Source of the DNA: an uncultured Clostridia bacterium
Lineage (GTDB): Bacteria > Bacillota > Clostridia > Christensenellales > UBA1242
Length of the DNA: 64,000 nucleotides
Assembly (NCBI GenBank): GCA_944349375.1
Contig: CALVMV010000003.1
Span: 1 to 64,000, forward strand
Direction: 5' to 3'
Shown: in pieces, positions 1 to 10,041 of the stretch
Position numbering within the stretch: the stretch's first letter is position 1
How the letters are laid out: each line of letters opens with the position of its first letter
Made by a program: the position numbers and the translations under genes
Notes under the pieces: model-generated
What the model was told of the DNA's origin: nothing
The model's input: only the letters and a program-made list of their open reading frames with translations
Databases searched by the model: none

Positions 1-60
1 AAGGTTTTTGATGAAATTAGAATAAATCAAAAAAATTTTTAACTTTTTTATGGTCCATAG

Positions 61-543
61 TTGACAATGGCACCTGCTGCCATGGATACTATGCTTGCTC
101 ATTTTAGAGATACGAAAACAACTCCTGATGATTATGATTTGATAGTTACAGGAGATTTAGGTAAATTAGGCTCGGAAATACTTGTAGATTTAATGGAAGA
201 TAATGGTATTAAACTTGGGCTAAATTATAACGATTGTGGGCAAATGTATTATACAAAAAATCAAAAAATGCTTTCTGGAGGTAGTGGCTGTGGTTGTAGT
301 GCAACTGTTTTAAATTCATATATAATTCAAAAACTTAGAAAAGGGGAATTAAAAAGAGTTTTGTTTATGCCTACTGGTGCGCTTATGTCAACAACTGCCA
401 CACAACAGGGAGAAAGTATTCCTGGGATTTGTCATGCTATTGTAATTGAATGCGACGAAAGGCAGGCTGACAAATATTATGAAAAAATTTCTACAACAAA
501 GAGCTACAAAACAACAAAAGGTAACAGAAAAAAGGGGGAATAA
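61..543 (+). CDS. spoVAD: SpoVAD, C-terminal half only (5' end missing or disrupted)
   Basis: Stage V sporulation protein AD has a thiolase-like fold and belongs to the SpoVA membrane complex that moves dipicolinic acid into the forespore and out again at germination. The 160 residues match the second half of the family: the MAPAA start of the conserved block, a DLIVTGDLGKLG motif, GGSGCGCSA and a PTGALMSTTATQQ segment, followed by a basic tail. Full-length SpoVAD is about 340 residues, so the N-terminal half is absent. The same frame carries a stop at 58-60 and another at 40-42, and no other frame of the first 60 bases resembles SpoVAD. This is either a real truncation or a contig-edge join. 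The stop overlaps the spoVAE start. Identity is secure; completeness is not. Confidence 0.8.
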   Translation: MTMAPAAMDTMLAHFRDTKTTPDDYDLIVTGDLGKLGSEILVDLMEDNGIKLGLNYNDCGQMYYTKNQKMLSGGSGCGCSATVLNSYIIQKLRKGELKRVLFMPTGALMSTTATQQGESIPGICHAIVIECDERQADKYYEKISTTKSYKTTKGNRKKGE

Positions 544-896
544 TGTATTATCTTTGGGTATTTTTAATAGGTGGTTTTATTTGTATGCTTGGGCAAATGC
601 TTATAATTTATACCAACATAACTTCTGCAAGAATTTTAGTTACTTTTGTGTTAATAGGGGTGATATTGCAAGCATTTAATATTTTTGCCCCTATATCAGA
701 ATTTGCAAAAGCTGGAATAAATGTCCCAATTATCGGTTTTGGTGCTTCGCTTGCAAAAGGTGCGATTAGTGCAGTAAAGTCAAAGGGATTATTGGGAGCT
801 TTCACGGGAGGATTGGAAGCGACTGCTGGTGGAATTGCAGCTGCGATAATATTTGCTTTTATCTTTGCGTTGATTTTCAAATCAAAAACAAAATAA
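543..896 (+). CDS. spoVAE: Stage V sporulation protein AE (SpoVAE)
   Basis: Small integral membrane subunit of the SpoVA dipicolinic-acid channel. The 117 residues form four hydrophobic segments separated by short loops, with a glycine- and alanine-rich central stretch containing GFGASLAKG, typical of the short clostridial SpoVAE. The ATG overlaps the last base of the spoVAD stop (TAATG) and is preceded by AAGGGGGAA, indicating translational coupling. The order spoVAD-spoVAE is the usual order in the operon. No sigma-G promoter can be assessed because the operon start lies outside the window. Confidence 0.88.
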   Translation: MYYLWVFLIGGFICMLGQMLIIYTNITSARILVTFVLIGVILQAFNIFAPISEFAKAGINVPIIGFGASLAKGAISAVKSKGLLGAFTGGLEATAGGIAAAIIFAFIFALIFKSKTK

Positions 897-923
897 AATA
901 TAGATAATGCGTAATAGTATATA

Positions 924-948
924 TAGTATTATGCAAAACATAATACTA
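924..948. repeat. Palindromic hairpin after spoVAE
   Basis: A perfect 10-bp inverted repeat (TAGTATTATG / CATAATACTA) with a 5-nt loop lies 27 bases after the spoVAE stop. No T-run follows, so it is not a standard intrinsic terminator, although it may protect or end the spoVA transcript. The arm word TATTATG recurs in other palindromes in this window (18300 and 40635). Confidence 0.5.
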
Positions 949-1008
949 CCAATATGTTGAAAATTATTATGTTTGCAATTTTTTAATTTTTTAAGCATAT
1001 AAATTAAT

Positions 1009-1668
1009 GTGCAAACTTATAAAGTTGTAAAAGTGCGTAACAAATTAAAGAAAAAAACAAAAGTAAGGGCAATTTTTGCTGCCTTGCTTGTTTTTATTAT
1101 TTTAATTTGTGTTTATTATTTTAAAGTTGTGTGTCCTGCAGTTGTCGCCTTAAGTCAAGAAAAGGTTAGGGCTTTTGCTACACAAACTATAAGTGAAGTT
1201 ATAGGTGATGTGCTCTCAGATGATGATTATACCTATGAAAATTTGGTGGAAATTTCATATTCTTCAGAAAAGAAAGTAAGTCAAATATCCACAAACTCAA
1301 CGAAAATCAATCTTTTAGTAAGAGCAGTTACAGCACAAGTTCAAGAAAGGTTTGAAGAACTTGATAATACATCTATCTATGTTAATCTTGGAACATTTAG
1401 TGGTATTCCTTTTCTCTTTGGTGTTGGGCCTCAAATTAAACTTAATCTTGTCCCTGTTGGAACAATTCAGACTTCTTTTGACACTAAATTTGTTTCTGCT
1501 GGAATAAATCAAACTTTGCATTCTTTGTATTTTGATGTCACTGCCATATTAGGAATGGTTTTGCCTGCTTCTACTCAAAATTTTCAAACTAATTTGCAAG
1601 TATTAATTTGTGAAAGCATAATTGTTGGAGAAATTCCAAGCATTTATTTACAAGGTCAAATTGTGTAA
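1009..1668 (+). CDS. yunB: Sporulation protein YunB
   Basis: YunB is a sporulation protein of poorly known role made in the mother cell. The 219-residue product starts with a basic stretch, has one transmembrane helix at about residues 22-42, then a long extracytoplasmic domain. The family pattern is visible in the VRAFATQTIS segment after the helix, the NLLVRAVTAQVQ block, and a late GIPFLFGVGPQIKLNLVPVG motif. The frame opens with GTG at 1009; a nearby ATG at 1007 is in another frame and stops at once. No good Shine-Dalgarno is visible, so the start is uncertain by several codons. It stands alone between spoVAE and dnaG. Confidence 0.82.
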   Translation: MQTYKVVKVRNKLKKKTKVRAIFAALLVFIILICVYYFKVVCPAVVALSQEKVRAFATQTISEVIGDVLSDDDYTYENLVEISYSSEKKVSQISTNSTKINLLVRAVTAQVQERFEELDNTSIYVNLGTFSGIPFLFGVGPQIKLNLVPVGTIQTSFDTKFVSAGINQTLHSLYFDVTAILGMVLPASTQNFQTNLQVLICESIIVGEIPSIYLQGQIV

Positions 1669-1919
1669 TAAAAATTTTTATAGTTGTTTTTTTAATTGTT
1701 GTTCTTTTAAAATTTTATCATCAATTTAAGTGTAAGTTTGCTTTTCAAAAACGCTATTTGCATTAAAAAAATCTTTAGTTTTCGTTATAATAATCATAAA
1801 AATATTATTATTTGGGCATAAAATGAAAAATTTTATTACTTTTTTATAATTAAAAAAGGATTTTTGCAATATTTATAGTATAATAAAATTGAGTAACTTT
1901 TTAGAATGAGGAGATTATA
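1669..1919. other. Intergenic region between yunB and dnaG
   Basis: About 250 bases of AT-rich sequence. TATAAT hexamers occur at 1845, 1879 and 1786-1791, but none has a convincing -35 box at 16-18 bp, so the dnaG-rpoD promoter cannot be placed. No small gene or clear terminator is seen. Confidence 0.4.
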
Positions 1920-3695
1920 TTGCAAAACAAAGGATTCCCTGCTGACTGGTTATATCAATTAAAGCAAAAAAATAACATTGTTTCTGTTGTAGAAAGGTAT
2001 GTTCATCTTGAAAAAAAAGGAAGAAATTATTGGGGGTGTTGCCCGTTTCATAACGAAAAAACTCCTTCCTTTTCTGTGAGCGAAGATGAAGGCCTTTTTT
2101 ATTGTTTTGGTTGTAAAGAAAGTGGTGATGTTATAAGCTTTGTTATGAAATATGAATCTTGCGATTTTTATGAGGCTGTAAAAATTTTAGCCAAAAATGC
2201 AGGCATGGAAGTTCCTGAATTTACTGGAGATAAAGACATTATTGTTAAGAAAAAAAATCAAGAAAGATTATTAAAACTTCTAAGTGAAGCTTCAAAGCAT
2301 TATCAAGAAAATTTGTTAAAACCTGAAGCAAAACCTGCTCAAGACTACATAAAAACAAGGCTATTTAATCGTAAAACTTTAGAAGATTTTAAACTAGGTT
2401 ATAGCATCGATAGGCACGAAATAATAAATCATTTAAAGTCAAAAGGTTTTACTTTGAAAGAAATGATTGATGCTGGGGTCATTGGAGAAAAAAATGGTTA
2501 TCACTATGATATTTATGCCCAAAGGTTGATATTCCCTATTTGCAATTCTTTTGGAGATTGTATTGGTTTTAGTGCAAGAGTTTTAGGACAAAGTGATTTT
2601 GCAAAATACATAAATACTGCTGAGACACAACTATTTAAAAAAGGTCGTGTTGTATATGGAATTGATTTAGTAAAAAAATTAAAACAACAAGGGGCGTTAA
2701 ATCAAATCATAATAGTTGAAGGGCAAATAGATGTTATTGCTATGCACAAAGCTGGTTTTAACAACACTGTTGCTTGTATGGGTACTGCTTTAACAAAAGA
2801 AAATGCACATGAATTAAAAAAATTATCAAATAATGTTGTCTTAATGTTTGATGGAGATGGCGCAGGGCAGAAAGCAACTTATAGAAGTTTGGATATTCTT
2901 AGGGAAGAAGGTTTTTCTGTAAAGGTTGCTTGTATGCCTGAAAAACTTGACCCTGATGAAATCTTAAAAATGTATGGAAACGAAAAAATAAACGAAATTG
3001 TTAATTCTGCACTGCCTCCTATGGATTTTATTATAAAATGTGAAAGAGAAAAGTTTGATCTAAATGATAGTGTTGGTAAAAGTTCTTTTATAAAGGAAAT
3101 GATAAAATATTTGAAAAAACTCGATAGTTATGCAGAAGAAGATATCTACCTTACAAAGATTAAAGATATTACAAATGTTCCTATTGATATTCTTAGGAGA
3201 GATTTAAGTAAAGAAAAGGGTGAAAATAAGATTTTACAACCAAAAAAAGAAGATGAAAATGTTTTAATATCCCGAGAAAATGGCAATATTAGAGCTGTAA
3301 AGTTTGTTCTTGCGTCAATCATTCATAACAAAGATTTTGTAAATAAAAAAATTGATTATTCCCTATTGATGCCTAAAGAATCAGAAATTTTAAATCTTGC
3401 TCAGAAAAATATACCACTATCTTCCTATTATGATTATTTTGATGTCGATAATAATACCCTTATTAAAGAGTGCTTAAATTACGATTTTTCATTATATGAG
3501 GACAATGGTAAAAAATACTTTGAAGAATGTTTGTGGGCTATTGCTAGTAACATTTTATTAGAACGGCAAACTGAATTATCAAAACAATTTAAAGAATGCA
3601 AAGATATTTCGGAGCGTCAAATTATTATGAAAAAATTAAATGATGTTACCATTTCGTTGAAAGAAAAAAGTATGGAGGAATTTTATGTCAAATAA
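1920..3695 (+). CDS. dnaG: DNA primase DnaG
   Basis: Synthesises RNA primers at the replication fork and works with the replicative helicase. The 591-residue protein has the family's three parts: an N-terminal CHC2 zinc-binding domain ([11 protein letters not shown], then [11 protein letters not shown]) in the first 70 residues, a TOPRIM catalytic core with [11 protein letters not shown] and a [12 protein letters not shown] acidic motif, and a poorly conserved helicase-binding C-terminus. The start is TTG, chosen because GAGGAG sits 6 bases upstream and the zinc domain follows directly. Its 3' end overlaps the start of rpoD by 11 bases, the classic macromolecular synthesis operon, here without an adjacent rpsU. 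Confidence 0.96.
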   Translation: MQNKGFPADWLYQLKQKNNIVSVVERYVHLEKKGRNYWGCCPFHNEKTPSFSVSEDEGLFYCFGCKESGDVISFVMKYESCDFYEAVKILAKNAGMEVPEFTGDKDIIVKKKNQERLLKLLSEASKHYQENLLKPEAKPAQDYIKTRLFNRKTLEDFKLGYSIDRHEIINHLKSKGFTLKEMIDAGVIGEKNGYHYDIYAQRLIFPICNSFGDCIGFSARVLGQSDFAKYINTAETQLFKKGRVVYGIDLVKKLKQQGALNQIIIVEGQIDVIAMHKAGFNNTVACMGTALTKENAHELKKLSNNVVLMFDGDGAGQKATYRSLDILREEGFSVKVACMPEKLDPDEILKMYGNEKINEIVNSALPPMDFIIKCEREKFDLNDSVGKSSFIKEMIKYLKKLDSYAEEDIYLTKIKDITNVPIDILRRDLSKEKGENKILQPKKEDENVLISRENGNIRAVKFVLASIIHNKDFVNKKIDYSLLMPKESEILNLAQKNIPLSSYYDYFDVDNNTLIKECLNYDFSLYEDNGKKYFEECLWAIASNILLERQTELSKQFKECKDISERQIIMKKLNDVTISLKEKSMEEFYVK

Positions 3696-4749
3696 AGATG
3701 TTGAACTCGTTAAAAAAAGAATATTTGACGCAGCTGTCAAAACAAGAAAAGTAAACGCAAGTGATATTTATGATAGGCTTATGCGTTTCCCTGAAGTTTC
3801 AGATAAAGAAATTAAAAATTTTATAAAAAAATTAGAGGATAATAAAGTTAGTATTATCAACAATGATTATGATAATAAAGTTGATGAAGATTTGAATTTA
3901 GATTTCTCTGGCTTTAGCAGTGTAGATGATCCTGTAAAAATGTATCTAAAAGATATAGGACAAGTTCCTTTGCTCTCTCCAGAAGAAGAAATTGAGCTTG
4001 CTAAAAGAATTTTAGAAGGCGATGAAGATGCAAAAACAAAATTTTGTCAGGCAAATCTTAGGCTTGTTGTTTCAGTTGCTAAAAAATGGGCTCCGACAAA
4101 TGCTTTATCTTTTCTTGACCTAATTCAAGAGGGTAACATGGGTTTATTAAAAGCTGTTGAAAAATTTGATTATACAAAGGGATATCATTTTTCAACTTAT
4201 GCAACTTGGTGGATAAGACAAGCTATTTCAAGAGCTATCGCTGACCAAGCTAGAACTATTCGATTGCCTGTTCATATGAATGAAACTATAAACAGATATA
4301 ATCGTGTGGTAAGATCCTTGCTTCAAAAATTATCGAGAGAGCCAAATCTAGAAGAGATAGCACAAGAAATGGGACTCAGTGAAAGTAAAGTTGTAGAAAT
4401 TCAAAGAGTTGCACTTGAACCAATCAGCTTGGAAACTCCTGTAGGGGAAGAAGATGACAGCAGAATGAGTGATTTTATTGAAGATACAAAGGTTTCTAAC
4501 CCAATGGAACTTGCTTCTCAAAATCTTTTGAGAGAGCAACTTTTGGCTGTTATTGACACATTAACTCCAAGAGAACAACAAGTTATTCGTGAAAGATATG
4601 GACTTATGGACGGCAAAGCTAAAACTTTGGAGGAAGTTGGTAAAGAATTTTCTGTAACTCGTGAAAGAATTCGTCAAATTGAGGCAAAAGCTTTAAGAAA
4701 ATTAAAAAATCCGAACAGAAGTAAAAAACTTATTGACTTTATTAGTTAA
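3685..4749 (+). CDS. rpoD: RNA polymerase primary sigma factor RpoD (SigA)
   Basis: Housekeeping sigma factor that directs core RNA polymerase to the TTGACA/TATAAT promoters seen through this window. In 354 residues it has a short region 1.1, region 1.2 ([17 protein letters not shown]), region 2 with the -10 recognition helix ([17 protein letters not shown]), region 3 and a C-terminal region 4 helix-turn-helix ([20 protein letters not shown]). Length is typical of Bacillota SigA. It overlaps the end of dnaG, with its ribosome site GGAGG inside dnaG, so the two are translationally linked. Confidence 0.97.
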   Translation: MSNKDVELVKKRIFDAAVKTRKVNASDIYDRLMRFPEVSDKEIKNFIKKLEDNKVSIINNDYDNKVDEDLNLDFSGFSSVDDPVKMYLKDIGQVPLLSPEEEIELAKRILEGDEDAKTKFCQANLRLVVSVAKKWAPTNALSFLDLIQEGNMGLLKAVEKFDYTKGYHFSTYATWWIRQAISRAIADQARTIRLPVHMNETINRYNRVVRSLLQKLSREPNLEEIAQEMGLSESKVVEIQRVALEPISLETPVGEEDDSRMSDFIEDTKVSNPMELASQNLLREQLLAVIDTLTPREQQVIRERYGLMDGKAKTLEEVGKEFSVTRERIRQIEAKALRKLKNPNRSKKLIDFIS

Positions 4750-4790
4750 TTAGTTTTTTGTGTGTTAATATATTATGGTAGGAGATAAAA

Positions 4791-5489
4791 ATGGAAATAA
4801 ATAAAATTTTAGAATATCAAACTTTAGATAGTGAACTTTTTAAATTGGAAAAATCTCTTAGAGAAAATGCTGACAAGAAAACGGCTTCTCAAATGCAAAA
4901 TAATGCGAAAATTGCTCAAGAAAGATCATATAAGCTTGATGAAAAAGCTAAAGAATTGCAAAAAGAGTATTATAATGCAAAAAATCAATATGCTATTCAA
5001 AAAAAGAAAATGGATGAAATTTTCGCAAAAGACATGGATAAATTGTCTAAAGAAGAGGTTGACAAACTTATTAAACTCCAAGAAAAGTTGTCGCAGAATT
5101 TGTCAATTTTGGAACGAAGTTTTGCAAAGCTTGCAGAAAACATGAATGCTTTGCTTTCTGATTTTAACAAAACTAAAAATGCTTTCCAAATGGCAAAAGA
5201 GCAATTTGCTCTTTCAAAGCAAAAGTTCGATAAAGCACAAAATGATGCTATGCCAAAAAAACAAGAACTTGCGAAAAAATTATCTGCTCTTGAAAAAGGG
5301 ATTGATAACAAGATAATTGAGGCTTACAAAAAACGCCGTGCTGAAAATATTTTTCCTGTAGTTGTAAGTTTGGCTGGTAATTGTTGTGGTGGCTGTAGAA
5401 TGGAACTTTCGGTCGCAAATTTGTCAAAATTGAAAGAAGAGGGCATCCTAACTTGCGAACATTGCCATAGAATAATATACTTGAAATAG
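4791..5489 (+). CDS. Coiled-coil protein with C4-type zinc ribbon
   Basis: Belongs to the family of long coiled-coil proteins ending in a zinc ribbon (zf-RING_7, formerly DUF164); no biochemical function is established, although members are often thought to bind nucleic acid. Residues 1-175 are almost wholly charged heptad-like helix, and the C-terminus has two cysteine pairs (CCGGCRMEL and CEHCHRIIY) that would bind one zinc. The ATG has a good AGGAG. It follows rpoD by 41 bases and is closed by an intrinsic terminator, so it probably shares the dnaG-rpoD transcript. Confidence 0.85.
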   Translation: MEINKILEYQTLDSELFKLEKSLRENADKKTASQMQNNAKIAQERSYKLDEKAKELQKEYYNAKNQYAIQKKKMDEIFAKDMDKLSKEEVDKLIKLQEKLSQNLSILERSFAKLAENMNALLSDFNKTKNAFQMAKEQFALSKQKFDKAQNDAMPKKQELAKKLSALEKGIDNKIIEAYKKRRAENIFPVVVSLAGNCCGGCRMELSVANLSKLKEEGILTCEHCHRIIYLK

Positions 5490-5514
5490 TTAATATATAA
5501 AACAATTAGTGTAT

Positions 5515-5552
5515 AAGATAAGGAATTTGCTTGCCTTATCTTCTTTTTTTTT
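5515..5552 (+). terminator. Intrinsic terminator after the zinc-ribbon gene
   Basis: AAGATAAGG and CCTTATCTT form a 9-bp stem around a 10-nt loop, followed by a run of nine T. It closes the dnaG-rpoD-zinc ribbon unit. Confidence 0.88.
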
Positions 5553-5576
5553 ATATAATATTTACAAAGAGTTTTT

Positions 5577-7934
5577 ATGATTTTTAGAAAATTTTTTAAT
5601 AAAGATGTAGATAAAGTAGAGCAATTTGCAGAAAAATTAGGGCTTAATAAAAGAGTTTGCGAACTGTTACTATCTAGAGGCCTATCTACTTATGATGATG
5701 TTGTTGAGTTTTTAAATCCAAAAAAATTCCATGACCCTTTTTTGCTTAAGGGAATGAGAGAACTTTTGGATAGGGTTTTTCTTGCAAAAGAATTAAATGA
5801 TAAAGTTCTTATTTTTGGGGATTATGATGTTGATGGTGTTAGTGCGACTGCTATCATGTTAAAAGCTTTAAAAATATTTGGTATCAAGGCTGATTTTTAT
5901 TTGCCTAATAGATACGAAGATGGTTATGGTTTGACTAAAGAGGTTATTGATAAGATAGCTTTTAAATATTCTCCAAATCTTATCATTACTGTAGATTGTG
6001 GAATTTCTTGTTATGAAGAAATTGAATATGCCAAAAACAAAGGAATTGATGTTTTTGTAACTGACCATCACGAAATTCCTGAAACTTTGCCAGATACAGT
6101 ATGTGTGAATGCTAAAATGAATGGGCAAGATTATCCTTTTAAGGAGTTATGTGGAACAGGGGTAGCGTATAAGTTTGCTGAGGCTTTGCTAGGGAAAAAT
6201 GAAGCTGAACAGTTTTTACCTATTGCTGCTATTGCAACTATAGTAGATATTGTGCCTTTGCTTGATGAAAATAGAACTATTGTAACTAAAGGATTAAAAC
6301 TTTGTGAAAAATATTTGCCATTGGGTTTGAAAATGATGTTTAAAGAGTATGATATATCACTCTTTAAACCAAATTCTACTGACATTTCTTTTAAAATTGG
6401 GCCAAAACTTAATGCGCCAGGGAGAATGGGTGATGCATCAGATTCTTTAAAATTATATTTAGAAACTGACCCTGTGAAAATTGTTAAAATTATTGAAAAA
6501 ATAAAATTGCATAACACTAAAAGACAAGAACTTTGTAATAAAATTTATGAAGATTGCGAAAAGGCTCTTGCTAAGGTTAAGCTTTTGCCTTTAAGAGTAA
6601 TATGTCTTGCTTCAAAAGTATGGGATAAAGGTGTTTTAGGGATTGTTTGTTCTAGGCTTGTTGAAAAATACCATAAGCCTGTTTTCCTGTTCGCTCAAGA
6701 AGGTGATATGCTAAGTGGTTCTGGTAGAAGCATAGATGATATAAACATACATGAACTTTTGTCATCTTTAAAAGACATTTTAGTAACTTTTGGTGGACAT
6801 TCTATGGCTGCTGGATTAAGTTTAAGAAGGGATAAATATGAGGAGTTTGTTCAAAAAATAAATTCGTTTGCTCTTAACAAAATCAACGATGTTGTGTTTA
6901 TGCCTATAAAATATTATGACCAAGAAATTACAACATCAGAAATAACCCCAGAATTTGTAAAAGAACTTTCTGTTCTCGAACCTTTTGGTTGTGATAATCC
7001 TAGGCCAAAATTTAAAATAACGGCAAGTAATGTTCAAATTATGCCAATGCGTAAATTCCCTCAGCACGCAAATATTAAAATTGATAATTTTGTGATGACT
7101 TATTTTAATTTTATAGATAATTTTACTAAAATGAGTTTTGCAAGACAAAAATCGTTCATATTTGAATTTCAAGGTGGTGGAGTAAAAGCCATTGTTGATG
7201 AATTTGACGGCGGAAGTTTCATCATTGAAGATGCTTATAAGCAATTAAATTCAATCGAGTTAAATCAACTTGTAATTGATGGGAAACAAGAAGCAGAGTT
7301 TAAATTATATCCTAAAAAGGAGCTATTGGAATTTGTAAGCAAAACAAACACTACTGTTTTTGGAACTGCTTTTGTAACTTATTCATGTTTTGATTATGTT
7401 GAATTTGCTAAAAACTATAACACTCAAGGTATTTACAATTTTAATATTTATGGCGATAAAGAAATAGGCTATAATAGCTTGTTGCTATCTCCTAAAGGTA
7501 TTGAATGGTCCAAGAATTTTTCAAAAATTGTTTTTCTTTCTCCTGTTTTAGATACTAAATTTATTTCAGCAATAAACAAAATATCTGATGCAGAAATTTT
7601 TGTTCCTTTAGAAAAAGAAAACTCATTACGCAATTTTAGTGGCGTAGATTTGTCAAGGGAAACCTATGCAAAAATTTATAAAGCTTTGTCTGGCAAAGCA
7701 GGAAAAGCTATTTACAATGTTTTTGAACTTTATAACCAATGTGATATCACAGAAAGTATTTCTTTTTCGACTTTCTATGTTTCACTGCTCGTGTTTAATG
7801 AACTTGGTTTTATTAAAATTATAGACAATGGGCAAATTGTAATTTATATAGATAAAAAAATTAAAAGAGAGCTAAACAGCTCAAAAGTTTATAACAAAGT
7901 ATTAACTTTAAAAAAAGCTTTTAAAGGAGAATAA
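5577..7934 (+). CDS. recJ: Single-stranded-DNA 5'-3' exonuclease RecJ
   Basis: RecJ degrades single-stranded DNA from the 5' end in recombination and mismatch or base-excision repair. The 785-residue protein shows the DHH-phosphoesterase metal motifs: FGDYDVDGVSA near residue 80, VDCGIS, TDHHEIP, and the DHHA1 motif GGHSMAAG near residue 400. An OB-type domain and a long C-terminal extension follow, as in Bacillota RecJ. The ribosome site is weak (AAAGAG). It is one base from the next gene, relA, so recJ-relA-hemZ form one unit. The apt gene that often sits here in relatives is missing. Confidence 0.95.
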   Translation: MIFRKFFNKDVDKVEQFAEKLGLNKRVCELLLSRGLSTYDDVVEFLNPKKFHDPFLLKGMRELLDRVFLAKELNDKVLIFGDYDVDGVSATAIMLKALKIFGIKADFYLPNRYEDGYGLTKEVIDKIAFKYSPNLIITVDCGISCYEEIEYAKNKGIDVFVTDHHEIPETLPDTVCVNAKMNGQDYPFKELCGTGVAYKFAEALLGKNEAEQFLPIAAIATIVDIVPLLDENRTIVTKGLKLCEKYLPLGLKMMFKEYDISLFKPNSTDISFKIGPKLNAPGRMGDASDSLKLYLETDPVKIVKIIEKIKLHNTKRQELCNKIYEDCEKALAKVKLLPLRVICLASKVWDKGVLGIVCSRLVEKYHKPVFLFAQEGDMLSGSGRSIDDINIHELLSSLKDILVTFGGHSMAAGLSLRRDKYEEFVQKINSFALNKINDVVFMPIKYYDQEITTSEITPEFVKELSVLEPFGCDNPRPKFKITASNVQIMPMRKFPQHANIKIDNFVMTYFNFIDNFTKMSFARQKSFIFEFQGGGVKAIVDEFDGGSFIIEDAYKQLNSIELNQLVIDGKQEAEFKLYPKKELLEFVSKTNTTVFGTAFVTYSCFDYVEFAKNYNTQGIYNFNIYGDKEIGYNSLLLSPKGIEWSKNFSKIVFLSPVLDTKFISAINKISDAEIFVPLEKENSLRNFSGVDLSRETYAKIYKALSGKAGKAIYNVFELYNQCDITESISFSTFYVSLLVFNELGFIKIIDNGQIVIYIDKKIKRELNSSKVYNKVLTLKKAFKGE

Positions 7935-7935
7935 T

Positions 7936-10041
7936 ATGAGCACTATGCTTTTAGAGAAAATAAAGGAAAATATTTTCTCGCAATTAAAGCTTTCACAAAC
8001 AGACAAGAAATTGGTGGAAGAAATTCTCTGCGAAAAAATGAATTTAGATAGGGTCTCTGTCATTCTTGATATGATTTTAAAGATGAAGTTAGACAAAGAC
8101 TCCGTTCTTGCCTTTTTAACTTATCAACTCTACAAGGTTGAACCAGATAAAGCAGACGAAATTGAAAAAAAGTTAAATGCTGATTGTATTGAGATGGTTG
8201 AAACTTATAAAGCAATCAAAGATATCAGTCAGCTTACTTTAAGCGAAGAAATCGAAGATATAAAAAGAATGTTTATTGCAATGAGCAAAGATATGCGAGT
8301 GGTGTTTATAAAACTTGCAGGTATTTTTTATGATATTTCTAAGTTAACATTGCCTCTTAGCGATAAGGAACGATTTTTTGTTAAGCAAGTTGCAGAAATT
8401 CATGTACCTCTTTCAGAAAGATTGGGCTTTGATGCACTCAAACAAAATTTAGCAGATAATGTTATAAGGCTGTTGCATCCTGAAGAATATAATAGACTTA
8501 AAGAATCTGTTGAAATTAATTATGATGAAAACGAAAAACAACTTTCAATTACAAAGGATAAAATTCAAAAGATATTAGATGAACTTAAAATTAAAGGAGA
8601 AATAGTTTCAAGACAAAAACATATATCTTCTATTTATAACAAACTACACAGCAAAAATTTGAGATTAAACCAAATCTATGACCTAATTGCAATGAGAGTT
8701 ATAGTTGACACTGTTGAAGAATGTTATGCTGTTCTAGGCAGAATTCACGGTATTTATAAACCTATGGCTGGAAGAGTAAAAGACTACATCGCAAACCCTA
8801 AGCCAAATGGTTATAAATCTTTGCATACAACAATTATTGTTGAAAATCAGCATCCTATGGAAATACAAATTAGAACATATGAAATGCATAAAGAATCTGA
8901 GTACGGTGGAGTTTGTGCTCATTGGCTTTACAAAGAAAAGAAAAGCAAGAAAAATGAATTTGACAGCAGAATGACTTGGTTTAGAGAAACTGTTGAAAAT
9001 GCTAAAAATATGTCTGATGAAGACTTTATAAATACCTTAAAAAGCGACCTGTATGATGGAGTTATATTTGTTCAAACTCCAAAGGGGAGAGTTTTGGAAT
9101 TTCCAGAAGGAGCAACTGCTATTGATTTTGCTTATGCTATTCACACTGATATTGGTAATAGTTGTGTTGGTGCAAAAATTAATCAAAAAATGAGACCTTT
9201 GGGAACCCCTTTAGCAAACGGGGATATTGTTGAAATTATCACATCAACTCAATCTAAAGGACCTTCTCGTGATTGGCTTAACATTGTTAGATGCAATAAT
9301 ACTAAATCTAAAATACGAGCTTTCTTTAAGTCTGAGATGAAAGAAGATAATATTAAAACAGGAAAGTCTATTTTAAATGAATATATTCAAAGTAAAAATT
9401 ATTCTTCTTCTCAGCTTTTGACAGAAGATTATGTTAAAGAAATTTGTGAAAAATTCAATTTTGAAAACGAAAATGAAATGTATGCTGCTATTGGGGGAGG
9501 TTCTTTAACTGCAGGTCAAGTTGTTGGAAGACTTATTGCTAGGTGGAACAAAGACAATCAAGTAGAAAAAATTTCTCAAAGTGTTGTCCATTTAAAAAGA
9601 AATAAAGATGGTGTTTTAATTGACGGCGATAGTGGATTATTGGTAAGATTTGCAGGTTGTTGTTCTCCTATTGAAGGAGATGAAATTATTGGCTATATTT
9701 CTCGTGGTAAAGGTGTTACTATTCACAGACATAATTGTCAAAACTTAAAATATCTGGAGCCTGAAAGATTGATAAGTGCACAATGGCAATCTAAAGAGAA
9801 TTCAACTTTCATGGCTAGTTTAAAAGTTATTATAAACAAAATAGATAACAATTTGGCAAAAGTTACATCTCTGATTGCAAGTTTAAAGCTTCCTTTAAGA
9901 GGTTTTGAAGTTAAAGAAAATGACGATAAATTTGATTGTAGGGTTACGGTAGAAGTTAAAAATACTGAAGAACTTAACAAAAATATCGCTTTGCTTCAGA
10001 CTTTAAAAGATGTTGTAGATGTTTATAGGAGCGAAAGATGA
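7936..10041 (+). CDS. relA: RelA/SpoT-family (p)ppGpp synthetase with degenerate hydrolase domain
   Basis: Long RSH protein of the stringent response, 701 residues. The synthetase domain looks intact: RQKHISSIYNKL, GRVKDYIANPKPNGYKSLHT and MEIQIRTYEMHKESEYG. It is followed by a TGS domain (about 370-430), a zinc-finger-like segment with FAGCCSPIEGDE, and an ACT domain at the end. The N-terminal HD hydrolase domain has lost its metal ligands: the usual LLHDVVED position reads FLTYQLYK (about 60-67), and IKLADRLHN reads IKLAGIFYD (about 126-134). The RVKD charge motif is the type found in bifunctional Rel enzymes, so hydrolase activity was probably lost secondarily. AAAGGAGA precedes the ATG; the end overlaps hemZ by 4 bases. 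Confidence 0.92.
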   Translation: MSTMLLEKIKENIFSQLKLSQTDKKLVEEILCEKMNLDRVSVILDMILKMKLDKDSVLAFLTYQLYKVEPDKADEIEKKLNADCIEMVETYKAIKDISQLTLSEEIEDIKRMFIAMSKDMRVVFIKLAGIFYDISKLTLPLSDKERFFVKQVAEIHVPLSERLGFDALKQNLADNVIRLLHPEEYNRLKESVEINYDENEKQLSITKDKIQKILDELKIKGEIVSRQKHISSIYNKLHSKNLRLNQIYDLIAMRVIVDTVEECYAVLGRIHGIYKPMAGRVKDYIANPKPNGYKSLHTTIIVENQHPMEIQIRTYEMHKESEYGGVCAHWLYKEKKSKKNEFDSRMTWFRETVENAKNMSDEDFINTLKSDLYDGVIFVQTPKGRVLEFPEGATAIDFAYAIHTDIGNSCVGAKINQKMRPLGTPLANGDIVEIITSTQSKGPSRDWLNIVRCNNTKSKIRAFFKSEMKEDNIKTGKSILNEYIQSKNYSSSQLLTEDYVKEICEKFNFENENEMYAAIGGGSLTAGQVVGRLIARWNKDNQVEKISQSVVHLKRNKDGVLIDGDSGLLVRFAGCCSPIEGDEIIGYISRGKGVTIHRHNCQNLKYLEPERLISAQWQSKENSTFMASLKVIINKIDNNLAKVTSLIASLKLPLRGFEVKENDDKFDCRVTVEVKNTEELNKNIALLQTLKDVVDVYRSER

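Noticed and set aside
608-880. Minus-strand frame opposite spoVAE
   Set aside because: Mirror frame of a conserved membrane gene, no ribosome site.
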